In this document: in pieces, positions 9,497 to 17,912 of the stretch
Position numbering within the stretch: the first letter of the stretch is position 1
Layout of the letters: every line of letters starts with the position of its first letter
DNA from: Paenibacillus sp. HGH0039
GTDB lineage: Bacteria; Bacillota; Bacilli; Paenibacillales; NBRC-103111
DNA length: 64,000 nucleotides
Reading direction: 5' to 3'
Assembly: GCF_000411255.1 (NCBI RefSeq)
Contig: NZ_KE150412.1
Span: forward strand, 1,285,817-1,349,816
The notes under the pieces: generated by a model
What the model saw: the letters and a program-made list of their open reading frames with translations, nothing else
Database searches by the model: none
What the model was told of the DNA's origin: nothing
Translations under genes and position numbers: made by a program

Positions 9497-9664
9497 CTAT
9501 TTCTTTTTGTGGTAATGGTACCCGCTGCATAACCCTTTTTGTTTAGATTTCGCGGAGCAGTTGTGGCCCCCGTTTTTGTCTAATCTTCCGGGATGCGCGT
9601 AAGCCGAAGCGGATGTAGCCATAACGACCACAATAGCGACGATAAAAATAACCGTTTTTTTCAA
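9497..9664 (-). CDS. Secreted YHYH-motif micro-protein
   Basis: A 55-residue secreted peptide. It starts at TTG (9664) behind AAGGTGAGAACA. Residues 1-23 form a signal peptide (basic KK, hydrophobic VIFIVAIVVVMA, then ASAYA cleavage). The mature part begins HPGRLDKNGGHNCSAKS and ends GLCSGYHYHKKK, the typical YHYH domain layout: Gly/Asp-rich start, two Cys, and a terminal YHYH. In larger proteins this domain often occurs alone or beside nuclease or calcium-binding modules. Its role is unknown; metal binding by His and Cys is plausible. A terminator follows 73 nt later. Confidence 0.85.
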   Translation of the reverse strand: MKKTVIFIVAIVVVMATSASAYAHPGRLDKNGGHNCSAKSKQKGLCSGYHYHKKK

Positions 9665-9819
9665 TGTTCTCACCTTATGTACACCCTATATGCAGGGCTT
9701 AATGGAATTCTATCCCATTCTAAACCAGTTTCAAAAATCGGGATACGATTTGGCCCTACAATTTATCAATTCTTTAGAATTTATACCGCCCCAGCGGTCA
9801 ATTTGTCAATCATTCCTAA

Positions 9820-9855
9820 AACTAAAGAGAGGGAATGACCCCTCTCTTTTTAACG
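9820..9855 (-). terminator. Terminator after the M60-like peptidase gene
   Basis: AAAGAGAGGG pairs with CCCTCTCTTT over 10 bp around a short loop, 20-30 nt past the stop codon. The T-run is weak on the minus strand. Confidence 0.6.
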
Positions 9856-9873
9856 CGCTTTAACTTTACTATA

Positions 9874-12090
9874 CTATTTGATAAGACGAGCATTTACCCA
9901 ATCGGCATGGTCACTATCAATACCATCTCCACCATCTGTTACTTTAAGTTTTAGCTCATTCTTTCCGGAAAGATTAACGTTTACCTCTTTTGCCTCTGTA
10001 GTTTTATTCATTTTACCGCTAGAGAATACAACTTGATTGTCTACAAGAACTTGGAACTCCACTGCAGCTACAGAACCTACCTCACTATCTACCCCAACTA
10101 GCGCGGCAAAGGATGTGTACTTTCCATCCAGTTTGTAGACAATTTCACTGTTAGCATGTGTGCCCAAACCTTTTGTATAGGCCTTGTCATTTAACTTAAG
10201 TGTATTTCCATCAACACTACGATCTTTTCGGATGGTTCCCCAACCTATTGTGGCAGAAAACCAATTTATATCGCTGAGATACGTTGTAACAGGTTGCTCT
10301 GTTTCAAAGATTTTAATTTCACTTGCAGATGCAAAACCATTTGTCCCGCCACCTTGAGGTACTTCAAGTCGAACATATTTAGCAAGCGTAGGCGGGAAAG
10401 TTACTGTCTTCTCTGTTTTATCTTTTGCCCAAGTGCCTGTGGCAACCTCAGTGAAGGATACCCCATCAAGACTAGTTAGGATTCTATATTTTGTAATAAT
10501 GCCATTTTCTTGAGTTTGTCGTGGTAGATAGGTTAGTTTGGTGAATGTTGAGGGATTTAAGTACTTTGCTGTAATGTTGTAAGGAAACTGATTGGGTTTA
10601 CTCCATTCGCTGTGCCACAAAGTATTTGTATTTCCGTCAAATGCATATGCTGCCGCATTATTTTCACCTGAAGTCTCTTGGCTGTTCGTTGTTGCCGCAA
10701 TGATACCCCCAATACCTTTTACCTTATCCATTCCATCAGTCGGTTTAATGATGTTATACTCTGACCCAAACCATATAGGAGCAGTTAAAAGAGGTAAATT
10801 TAATGATTTAATCTTGTTTCGTGTGTCATCTGTTGCAGGCAAACCCCATTTATCAAAGAAAGGCGTCAAGTCATAGTGAGCTACTTTTGAAGTGTTTAGA
10901 ATAAATGCCTGTATTCTTTGATCATCTGTAGTTGGCAGTTCAGTTTTTGCCAACTCACGATATAATCGATGTAAATCCGGGTAGAAGTTATCCCCAAAAG
11001 CAAGATTAAGTTGCCAAAACATTTCTAATTTTGAATTAGAGTCTTTAAAATTCTTGGTTGGCTGATCTACAAAGGAGAAAGCGGCTAAGTATTCGCCTTG
11101 CGACCTTACAGGCTCAGCAGGTTTAAGCACCTTCTTAGCAGCTAGAGTATAAATATTTACTGTCACTTCAAACACATCAGCCCAATTCCAAGGCCCTTGT
11201 TGTCTCAAATGACCTGCCTCATGATACTGCCCCCACCCCATTCTTGTAAGGTTTAAGGCATCCGCATTGGCTCCATTCCTTGTAGGCATAATCGCCCCAT
11301 CCCAAGTTGCTATTGCATAATACGATCCTGTGTCAAATGGTGATTCAATAAAGCCAATCAAATGTTTGTCTAAATGATGTCTAGGATCAGAATCAGAATC
11401 TGATAATCCCGAAATTTTATCCTGTGCTGCAATAAACTTATCATAAGTCTGTAAAACAGGAACCGGGTCTTGATTCAAGATATGGTCTCTAGCAGAAGCA
11501 TATGTGAAGACTAAGAGAGCTTTTTCTGATTGAAGAACAACAGAAGGTGCATTAGGATAAGCACTCATCATTGCCTGCCAATCCGCTTTTGTGTTCTTGC
11601 CTAATACAAAGAACGGAACAGGACTGCCCCCGCTCACTACATTTATCTGAATACTACCTTCATTGTTGCTGTTATCAAAAGACAACAAACCGCCATTTGG
11701 TGAGGAAATCGTGTTTTTACCCGCTTTTAATGGATAGCTGATCGCCCACTCTTTATCATGACGATGTGTCCCAATAATCGCTGTAATTGGTTTATCGCCT
11801 GAGACTTCAATCTCAATTTGTTCATTGGCTTTTGCATATAAACCTGTTGGCTGAAATATTTTTCGACCATCCGCATACCCCTTCGCTCTACGCTCCCGCT
11901 CGCCTTCCGCCCATATATCTCCAAGGGCTTTTACTTCAAAATTTCGCTGAACAACAAGATTACTTTGCTGTGTGACGGCTGCCTCTGAAGTTTGGGCTAG
12001 TACCCCAGATGGCGAGACAGGTACTACAACTGTTGTTGCTGTTACCACCATTAGAGATAAAATCTGAAGTGACTTCTTAAGTTTTCTCAT
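9874..12090 (-). CDS. Secreted M60-like zinc peptidase with F5/8-C and NPCBM carbohydrate-binding domains
   Basis: A 738-residue secreted mucin-type peptidase. ATG at 12090 follows TTGGGAGGGATTTG and gives a signal peptide (KLKKSLQILSLMVV, cleavage near SGVLA). The M60/enhancin zinc site is HEAGH at residues 290-294, followed by W-N-W-A-D-V-F-E, the likely third ligand. Residues about 470-600 form an F5/8 type C module (DGNTNTLWHSEW, RLEVPQGGG) and about 605-738 an NPCBM module (SVDGNTLKLNDKAYTKGLG). M60-like enzymes cleave O-glycoproteins, so a host or environmental mucin target is likely. The gene is visibly AT-richer than its neighbours, suggesting transfer. Confidence 0.9.
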   Translation of the reverse strand: MRKLKKSLQILSLMVVTATTVVVPVSPSGVLAQTSEAAVTQQSNLVVQRNFEVKALGDIWAEGERERRAKGYADGRKIFQPTGLYAKANEQIEIEVSGDKPITAIIGTHRHDKEWAISYPLKAGKNTISSPNGGLLSFDNSNNEGSIQINVVSGGSPVPFFVLGKNTKADWQAMMSAYPNAPSVVLQSEKALLVFTYASARDHILNQDPVPVLQTYDKFIAAQDKISGLSDSDSDPRHHLDKHLIGFIESPFDTGSYYAIATWDGAIMPTRNGANADALNLTRMGWGQYHEAGHLRQQGPWNWADVFEVTVNIYTLAAKKVLKPAEPVRSQGEYLAAFSFVDQPTKNFKDSNSKLEMFWQLNLAFGDNFYPDLHRLYRELAKTELPTTDDQRIQAFILNTSKVAHYDLTPFFDKWGLPATDDTRNKIKSLNLPLLTAPIWFGSEYNIIKPTDGMDKVKGIGGIIAATTNSQETSGENNAAAYAFDGNTNTLWHSEWSKPNQFPYNITAKYLNPSTFTKLTYLPRQTQENGIITKYRILTSLDGVSFTEVATGTWAKDKTEKTVTFPPTLAKYVRLEVPQGGGTNGFASASEIKIFETEQPVTTYLSDINWFSATIGWGTIRKDRSVDGNTLKLNDKAYTKGLGTHANSEIVYKLDGKYTSFAALVGVDSEVGSVAAVEFQVLVDNQVVFSSGKMNKTTEAKEVNVNLSGKNELKLKVTDGGDGIDSDHADWVNARLIK

Positions 12091-12276
12091 CAAATCCCTC
12101 CCAAAATAAATTAAATTTATGCATAGCCAGCATTTAAATGCCGGCATATCCATCTTGGTATGTATTAAATAAATTTCAGACTAATAGAACACGATTTCAT
12201 TCCACTTTTTACCATTTGTAAAATAACACCATTTATCTCTATTTCTTCAATACCATCTTTATTCTTCTTTCAAAAT

Positions 12277-12310
12277 AAAAAAACTCACAACGTAAGTTGT
12301 GGGTTTTTTT
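12277..12310. terminator. Bidirectional terminator-like hairpin
   Basis: AAAAAAACTCACAAC faces GTTGTGGGTTTTTTT across a 4-nt loop. One G-T wobble occurs in the stem. A-runs and T-runs flank it, so it can act in both directions. Confidence 0.6.
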
Positions 12311-12360
12311 CAGAGATACAAATGTTGGAATCTCTTTATTTGTCCAAAACTCCTTAGAGG

Positions 12361-12395
12361 TAAGCGTCAAATAGGCGGGGGCTATTTGACGCTTA
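12361..12395. repeat. Perfect 14-bp inverted repeat
   Basis: TAAGCGTCAAATAG and its exact complement flank a GC-rich 7-nt loop (GCGGGGG). There is no T-run, so it is not a typical terminator. It borders the GC-rich remnant block at 12396-12500 and could be a mobile-element end. Confidence 0.7.
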
Positions 12396-12601
12396 CGCGG
12401 CTTCGAGCTGCGCAGCGAAGCTGCAGCCCGCTCCTGGTTGTTCTTCAGGAAGCGCCGGTTCGGCACGACGGCAACGACGGCCAACTGCAGTTGGCATGCC
12501 AGTCTAAGTCTATTTGCTAGCCCTCTTTCACCAGCGCATCGATAGCGGACTTACCCTCCATATCCTTAGAAAGCTTAATCACTTGTTACATCAATGAGAT
12601 C

Positions 12602-12699
12602 ACGTTATAATTCACTCATTTCTTTATAAAACAAAAGAGGATGAGTACCACGCATAAGGGGATATCCCTTTTACATGACTCATCCTTTTTTATAACGTC
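12602..12699. repeat. Nested inverted-repeat element, MITE-like or terminator
   Basis: An outer pair ACGTTATAA / TTATAACGT encloses a middle pair (GGATGAGT / ACTCATCC) and an inner palindrome AAGGGGATATCCCTT. The middle stem is followed by TTTTTT. The three nested levels over about 98 bp resemble a small MITE, though the middle stem alone could be a terminator. Confidence 0.55.
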
Positions 12700-12873
12700 T
12701 ACCCTTGTATTCAATTGCTTATTGCTATTGGTTTTATTGGACTTCCTCCACCTTTAATGTTACAGAGTAAGAACTTCCTTTTTTATCTATTGATACCGAC
12801 TGCGGCTTCAAGTGCGGGATGTGATCGCGCATAACGGTAGTCCTCTATAGCCTGCGGAGCCTGCCGAGCTTTT

Positions 12874-13596
12874 TTAGTTTGTGGCAGGACTGTCTTCCGA
12901 TGTCCCGTCCAGACCCACCACAAATAAATGTACCTTCTTATCGGCCGGGTTCACGTAGGAGATGGAATAAAAGTGCAGCTTATCGTTTTTCCAGCCGATA
13001 AATAAACTCGCTCCGACCTTTTTGTTGTTCAAGCCTTCGTAATCGATTACGTGGTCCGGAGTCCCCTCGGGACGCTCGTATCCGGCCTCTTTGAAATAGT
13101 CAACTTTCGAAAAAGAATCGCTGCCGTTTTCAACATCTCCGTTATCAGTGGCATTTTCAAGTTTTACTTGGAGCCGGGCCGCCACTTCTTCCCGAGACAA
13201 GCCTGGCTTCAATTTCTCTTTGATCTCGGCAATTTTTTGCGCGATCTGCTTGTCTCTGTCAGACTCGCCGGATTGCGGAGGGGAAACAGGGACGTCTTTG
13301 CCGGGAACGGATGTGATCGCGATCGTTTTCGCATCATTATTCCACTGGACTTGTCCGCCCATCGCCTCCACGACCGCTTTGGCCGGAACGTAGGAAGTCC
13401 CGTCGATAATGACCGGGGCCAGCTCACTCCCTTCCCCGTTTTTCGGGGTCCAGGCTTCATTGTTGAGCGTAATCTTGATAGCAGGATTCAGATAGGCTTC
13501 GATTTTCTCCACTCCGCCGGAGGCATAACTGGTCGCCCCCAACACGGCGGCTAATCCGCATGCACCCAATAGGGTCATGTACTTCTTTTTCATCAT
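12874..13596 (-). CDS. Secreted protein with copper-amine-oxidase-type stalk domain
   Basis: A 240-residue secreted protein. ATG at 13596 follows GAGAAGGAGAGAAA and gives a signal peptide ending near SYASGG. Residues about 30-95 form the stalk domain: ITLNNEAWTP, then VIIDGTSYVPAKAVVEAMGG, then VQWNNDAKTIAI. The C-terminal half is charged and ends with strands (LHFYSISYVNPADKKVHLFVV) that I do not assign to a family. This stalk is very common in Paenibacillus cell-surface proteins and thought to mediate wall or membrane association. It stands alone; function unknown. Confidence 0.82.
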   Translation of the reverse strand: MMKKKYMTLLGACGLAAVLGATSYASGGVEKIEAYLNPAIKITLNNEAWTPKNGEGSELAPVIIDGTSYVPAKAVVEAMGGQVQWNNDAKTIAITSVPGKDVPVSPPQSGESDRDKQIAQKIAEIKEKLKPGLSREEVAARLQVKLENATDNGDVENGSDSFSKVDYFKEAGYERPEGTPDHVIDYEGLNNKKVGASLFIGWKNDKLHFYSISYVNPADKKVHLFVVGLDGTSEDSPATN

Positions 13597-13739
13597 TTTC
13601 TCTCCTTCTCCTTGGTTTTCTGAAAGGAGTGACCCCTTCCTTAAAACGATCCAGAAATAAGTGTAGCACAATACAACTGTTTATTTTTAACAAAATTGTA
13701 AATTCAGATGTCTAAAACAGGTCTTTAAACAGCGTGTTC

Positions 13740-14321
13740 TTAAACCTCGACCATTCCGCTTTGCTGATACGGGTAGTCGATCTGTTCCTTCACTTGGTCC
13801 GCAGCTTCCCGCCCGGCGAGCATTTCGACCACATAGAGTCCTAAATCAATGGAAGCCGATACCCCTCCGCCCGTGACGACATGGCCGTCCTTGACGATTC
13901 TGGCCCGGACCACTTCCTTGCAATACGGTTCCAGCAGCTCATAAGCTTTCGGATGCGTGGTTGCTTTCCGGTTCTTCAGAAATCCGGCCGCCCCGAGCAA
14001 AAGCGAACCCGTGCATACCGAAACCACGTGTTTGACTTCTATCGCCTGACTCAGCCAGTCCACGAACTCCTTCTGAAACCTGAGCTTTCTCGTCCCGAGA
14101 CCGCCCGGAACAAACAGCAGGTCATACTCCGACAGGTCCGGTTTTATTTTGCCGGCACGGATCGTCAAGCCCTGCTCGTCCTTTACCTCTGGCGCAAGCG
14201 CACAAATATCCCATGTCGTTCCTTTCGTCTTGTCGAACAGGCGGAGCCGGTTGACGACATCGTAGAAGCCGATAAAATCCAGAAACGTGATTCCGTCAAA
14301 CACGACAAATGCGATTTTCAT
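13740..14321 (-). CDS. DJ-1/PfpI family protein
   Basis: A 193-residue cytosolic protein of the class-I glutamine amidotransferase-like fold. The nucleophile elbow is HVVSVCTGSLLLGAAGFL with Cys near residue 104. The N-terminal MKIAFVVFDGITFLDFIGFYD carries the conserved Asp/Glu region in two short motifs. The later ATTHPKAYELL and GGGVSASIDLGLYVVE segments match the isonitrile-hydratase/transcription-regulator-like branch. Members act as hydrolases, deglycases or isonitrile hydratases. The start follows GGAGGTATAGGA. It stands alone. Confidence 0.88.
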   Translation of the reverse strand: MKIAFVVFDGITFLDFIGFYDVVNRLRLFDKTKGTTWDICALAPEVKDEQGLTIRAGKIKPDLSEYDLLFVPGGLGTRKLRFQKEFVDWLSQAIEVKHVVSVCTGSLLLGAAGFLKNRKATTHPKAYELLEPYCKEVVRARIVKDGHVVTGGGVSASIDLGLYVVEMLAGREAADQVKEQIDYPYQQSGMVEV

Positions 14322-14497
14322 TCCTATACCTCCTCATGGAAAAAACTCAGATTAATATATATAAAACAGAATTATTTCTTCTAAAAATCCGTGCAGATGG
14401 CCCTGAAGCTCGCCATCTCTTACCGTTATGTATTCAAGGAAACTGACCCGCCGGACCAGGAAGAACGCACCCCGGATTCATCGAAAACCGAGCCTTT

Positions 14498-15196
14498 TCA
14501 GGAAGCGGAAGAGGATGCCCGATCAGACGACGGACGGTCCGCAATTTGCGCGAAAGTTTGGCCGATGTCCCTGATTAAAGAAGCCGAATCATAAATCGAA
14601 ATTCCGATATTTCCGATTTCTTCCTTCCCCTTCTCGTACACGCCGGAAACGGCATCTTCCACCATGATCGCTTTAAAGTCGCGCTCGCTCGCCTCGTACA
14701 TGCTCGTCCTGGGACAGTTCGGGAAATTACAGCCCGTAAAAATAAGGGTGTCGATGCCCCGCTCTTTCAGGAAATTTTCCAATTTCGTGTTGTAAAAAGC
14801 TCCCCAGCGGGGTTTGTATAGAACCCACTCCCGCTCACCGATCGCCTGGATCTCTCCGCCGAGCAGCGCCTCGAACCGCAGCTCCTCCGCATGGGGCGGT
14901 TTTATCGCATCCGCGAGATCCGCGCCCCAAGTCCCGGGCGCTGCGATAGCCGCTCCCGCCTCGATCATTTCTTTGCGGCACAGATCCGCATTGGAGCCGT
15001 CCCGTTCGTAAATCCGGATCACGTGGATAACCGGGATGCCATGGGCCCGGCATTGTTCGAGGAGGCGGCCCATAACGGGCAGCACCTCGCTCGTACCCGG
15101 AATCTCGGCGGGGGCGCCGGGCAGGCTGAAATCGTTCTGCGTGTCGATCGTCAATAACGCGCATGTCGCTAAATTCGGCTGGATATACATACTCAT
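14498..15196 (-). CDS. Isochorismatase-like cysteine hydrolase
   Basis: A 232-residue cytosolic cysteine hydrolase. The catalytic Asp lies in LLTIDTQNDFSLPG near residue 19, and the Lys in LYKPRWGAFYNT. The nucleophilic Cys is in FTGCNFPNCPRTSMYEA, with the following EASERDFKAIMVEDAVSG typical of the fold in two parts. Family members hydrolyse isochorismate, nicotinamide, N-carbamoyl compounds or maleamate; this branch is usually unassigned. It stands alone between gene-free stretches of 176 and 81 nt. Confidence 0.86.
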   Translation of the reverse strand: MSMYIQPNLATCALLTIDTQNDFSLPGAPAEIPGTSEVLPVMGRLLEQCRAHGIPVIHVIRIYERDGSNADLCRKEMIEAGAAIAAPGTWGADLADAIKPPHAEELRFEALLGGEIQAIGEREWVLYKPRWGAFYNTKLENFLKERGIDTLIFTGCNFPNCPRTSMYEASERDFKAIMVEDAVSGVYEKGKEEIGNIGISIYDSASLIRDIGQTFAQIADRPSSDRASSSAS

Positions 15197-15277
15197 TCCT
15201 GCTCATCTCCCCGAATCCTTTTTCCACAATTATACATTCGATTCCACCCTTCGTCTAATACAAGGTCCGTTCTACGC

Positions 15278-16357
15278 TTACAGCTTTCTCATCAAGGCTT
15301 CCAGCGGCCCTCTGCTAAATTTGCGTCTCCAAAGAAGAGTCGCCCCGACCGCAGCGGCAAAATAACCGATAGAATACGCGACGGAGAAAGGCAGGGAGCC
15401 GTTTTCCAGCACCCCCAGCGCCTCCAGAAGACCAAGGCCCGCAATGACGTGCAAAATATAGTGGCTCAGCGCCATTTGCCCCGTTCGGACAAGAGCGGTG
15501 AGCATACGCTGTCCGGGCGCTTTCTCCGTCACGTAGATGCACGCGAAGATAACCAGCACGGCCGTGCTCGTCGCGGAAACCATATAGAGCAAATTGGGCG
15601 GCATAGGCTTCGTCTCAAAAAGATAGCGTGCTCCCTCTTCTCCAATCGCGGAAGAGCTCAGCTTTAGGGCAAGCCGTGAGATCAGTTCGCTCAAAGCGAA
15701 CACGATCAGAGAGGCGGTCACCCGCTTGATACGCACAGACGGATCGGTAAGGTCCAGACGGCCGATCAACATCCCCGTCACAAAAAAAGAAAACCACGGA
15801 AGCGCGGGATGGAACCCGTTAAAGAACAGATTCCGGATAAAGCCGCCGACCGTCCAAAAATCCGTGTAAGCATGAAAAGAGGCATCCCAACCCGCCCCAT
15901 AATCCAGCGCGAGCTGTGCGCATTGACCCGCCAATACGGCGGTAACGGCCGCACCCGCAAGGAAGCGGTCAGATGAACGGATCAGGAATGAAGCCGCAAA
16001 CAAAAACAAGGCATAGTAGTGCAAAATATCCGCCGTCCATCCCAATGCGAGCAGAAACAGTCCAAGCGCAAGCAGGTACGCCGACCTTTTGCGGAGGACG
16101 AGTTTCTGCTTCGCCAGCTCGGGCTTGTCACCCCGCCGGGCTCTGCGGGTCATGAGGGAAATGCCGATCCCCGCCAGCACGACAAATACCGCGGAGGCTC
16201 TCCCCTCGAACAAACCGGCGAATCCGGCCAGCCACGAGGGCCCGCTTCCATCCGCCATCATCGCGATCTTGTAGTTCACCACGATCATCCCGAAGATGGA
16301 TAAAGCCCGGGCCAAATCCAGCCCGGAAACTCGCGCTTCTTTTTTAACGACCATCAT
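15278..16357 (-). CDS. DUF418 family membrane protein
   Basis: A 359-residue polytopic membrane protein with about eight to ten hydrophobic segments. The N-terminal signature SGLDLARALSIFGMIVVNY and the C-terminal LVRTGQMALSHYILH are typical of DUF418/acyltransferase-like proteins such as B. subtilis YeiB-type members. The function is unknown; acyl transfer across the membrane has been proposed for relatives. The start follows GGAGGATTTTATT. A 34-bp palindrome lies 17 nt upstream of the start, so the gene is probably controlled by a repressor of the TetR type. Confidence 0.85.
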   Translation of the reverse strand: MMVVKKEARVSGLDLARALSIFGMIVVNYKIAMMADGSGPSWLAGFAGLFEGRASAVFVVLAGIGISLMTRRARRGDKPELAKQKLVLRKRSAYLLALGLFLLALGWTADILHYYALFLFAASFLIRSSDRFLAGAAVTAVLAGQCAQLALDYGAGWDASFHAYTDFWTVGGFIRNLFFNGFHPALPWFSFFVTGMLIGRLDLTDPSVRIKRVTASLIVFALSELISRLALKLSSSAIGEEGARYLFETKPMPPNLLYMVSATSTAVLVIFACIYVTEKAPGQRMLTALVRTGQMALSHYILHVIAGLGLLEALGVLENGSLPFSVAYSIGYFAAAVGATLLWRRKFSRGPLEALMRKL

Positions 16358-16373
16358 AATAAAATCCTCCAGC

Positions 16374-16407
16374 TTAGTATTTTACCTACCGGTAAGTAAA
16401 ATACTAA
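16374..16407. promoter_or_regulatory. 34-bp palindromic operator, TetR-family type
   Basis: TTAGTATTTTAC and its exact complement flank CTACCGGTAA, giving a dyad with one mismatched pair in 17. The core ACCTACCGGTAAGT closely resembles operators bound by TetR-family repressors. It covers the region just upstream of the DUF418 ribosome binding site. No TetR gene lies beside it in the window. Confidence 0.75.
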
Positions 16408-16460
16408 CCGAAAAAAGACCGGTCTGCAACCGGACATTTTTTAATATGCACCCTGTTTGC

Positions 16461-16817
16461 TTATTCGAAGAAAATCAGTTTATTCCCGAAGGGGTCGGTT
16501 ACCGTGCATTCTTTTGTTTTCCAGGGCGTCAGTTCGATCCCGGGCCTAGCGTAGGGATAATTTTTGCCGATCAGCGCCTTCTGCAGATCTTCTACGCCGG
16601 AAACCGCAATCCGGAGCGCCGCTCCGGGGCTGCAATCTCCGTAATGCTCGCTGAGTTGAAGAACGATTTCATCCCGGGAAATCTGCATGTACAAAGGCAT
16701 GCCGGGCTCGAAGCGCTGTTCCCAATCCAGCGTGAACTCCAGAAACTCCACATAAAATTGTTTGGCTTTCTTTTCATCGAATATGCGCAAAATAGGGGTT
16801 ATTCCCGTTAAGGTCAT
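16461..16817 (-). CDS. Glyoxalase-superfamily (VOC) protein, bleomycin-resistance-like
   Basis: A 118-residue cytosolic VOC-fold protein. The segments ITPILRIFDEKKAKQFYVEF, LDWEQRFEPGMPLYMQI and LQLSEHYGDCSPGA match the glyoxalase-like group related to bleomycin-binding proteins. It ends TDPFGNKLIFFE, the usual C-terminal strand. It acts either as a drug-binding or metal-dependent isomerase or dioxygenase; the ligand is unknown. The start follows GGAGGCGCCAACGA. The WD40-like gene upstream ends 22 nt away. Confidence 0.85.
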   Translation of the reverse strand: MTLTGITPILRIFDEKKAKQFYVEFLEFTLDWEQRFEPGMPLYMQISRDEIVLQLSEHYGDCSPGAALRIAVSGVEDLQKALIGKNYPYARPGIELTPWKTKECTVTDPFGNKLIFFE

Positions 16818-16839
16818 TTCGTTGGCGCCTCCGTAAGTG

Positions 16840-17886
16840 TTATTGAGAATGTTCCGTAACCGTAAAAACGGTGATTTCCCGGTCGATCAAACTCAGAAAT
16901 TGTCTGACCCCGGGATGATAGGCCGATGCGGATAAGCCCGAATTGGCGTACAATTCCTCTCCCGTTCCGGAATCGTAAATTCTGAAGCCGCTCTCAGCGG
17001 ATGTGCAGTACAGATAGTCATCATAATACAGATCGCCGAAGGCAATCTTAAAGGAAATCGACTCCTTCCCGTCACGGACATCCAGGATTCTTATGAAAAA
17101 ATCCTCGGAAAGGGGCGTTTCTTCCTCTCCCGCCAACAGGTCGGGATCGTAACGCCCGATGATTCCGATTTTTGTTTTTCCAATCCAGCAAATAGGCTCG
17201 TTCCAGTCATATTTGCCCCACCAAAGCGTCGTTCTGCTTTCCCCGTCCTCGGATTCCCAAACATTTTCCGTTAACCATTTCTTAACGTTCCACGCGGTAA
17301 CGGAACCGGTAGGATGCCATATCCAGCCGTTATCCGCTATCCAGTCGCCCTCAGGAGATACGAGCAGCTGTCCATGAAAATAATCCAGAAGATGCTCCGC
17401 TTCACTAGAGCCGTCTTCATCGGTAACAGAATAAGGATCCGGTCTGGGGACTACAGATTCTCCGCTATGCATGTCCGTAATGTCCAGCCGATTCCATTTT
17501 GTACCATGCACAAACAGGGTGCGATTGTTGTCTTCCAGAAAAACCGCGGGAAATATGGACTGTTCGTAATGATAGTCGTCTCTCTCGAACGGACGGAGGA
17601 CCTTTTTTTGTGCGATATCCACAATTACTCCGTTTTTCCCATAAGTATTGACGACTGAAATGAATTCCTCTTGAACGGAAACCGCAAGTGTCACGCGTTC
17701 TTCGAAATTTATTTCCGGGCACTGGACGGAACAAATCCGTTCAATGGAATCCGATACGGTATCCAGCGTATAAAGATTCCCTTTTTCCGTGACAACGATG
17801 AATTTCATCGACTTTAACAAAGGTTTCGTATCAACTATACGTTCATCCAGCCGTGAACCGAGCTTCTTTGTTTTGACTTCGAACAC
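16840..17886 (-). CDS. Hypothetical beta-propeller-like protein
   Basis: A 348-residue soluble protein starting at GTG behind GGAGGCGGGATAACAG. It consists of repeated four-strand stretches with blade-like closers (MKFIVVTEKGNLYTLDTV, LLVSPEGDWIADNGWIW, FFIRILDVRDGKESISF, GFRIYDSGTGEELYANSG), as in WD40/quinoprotein-like propellers. I do not recognise a named family. There is no signal peptide. It is followed 22 nt later by the VOC gene and preceded 26 nt by the YdcF-family gene, so the three may share a message. Confidence 0.65.
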   Translation of the reverse strand: MFEVKTKKLGSRLDERIVDTKPLLKSMKFIVVTEKGNLYTLDTVSDSIERICSVQCPEINFEERVTLAVSVQEEFISVVNTYGKNGVIVDIAQKKVLRPFERDDYHYEQSIFPAVFLEDNNRTLFVHGTKWNRLDITDMHSGESVVPRPDPYSVTDEDGSSEAEHLLDYFHGQLLVSPEGDWIADNGWIWHPTGSVTAWNVKKWLTENVWESEDGESRTTLWWGKYDWNEPICWIGKTKIGIIGRYDPDLLAGEEETPLSEDFFIRILDVRDGKESISFKIAFGDLYYDDYLYCTSAESGFRIYDSGTGEELYANSGLSASAYHPGVRQFLSLIDREITVFTVTEHSQ

Positions 17887-17912
17887 CTGTTATCCCGCCT
17901 CCTTTCCCCGAA

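Larger units (their letters stand above)
12091..12873. other. Gene-free region with several inverted repeats
   Basis: No intact gene in 780 bases. It holds a terminator-like hairpin (12277-12310), a perfect 14-bp inverted repeat (12361-12395), a GC-rich stretch (12396-12500) whose minus-strand frame looks like a degraded coding fragment, and a nested inverted-repeat element (12602-12699). The GC-rich block differs in composition from both sides, which suggests insertion debris. Confidence 0.6.
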
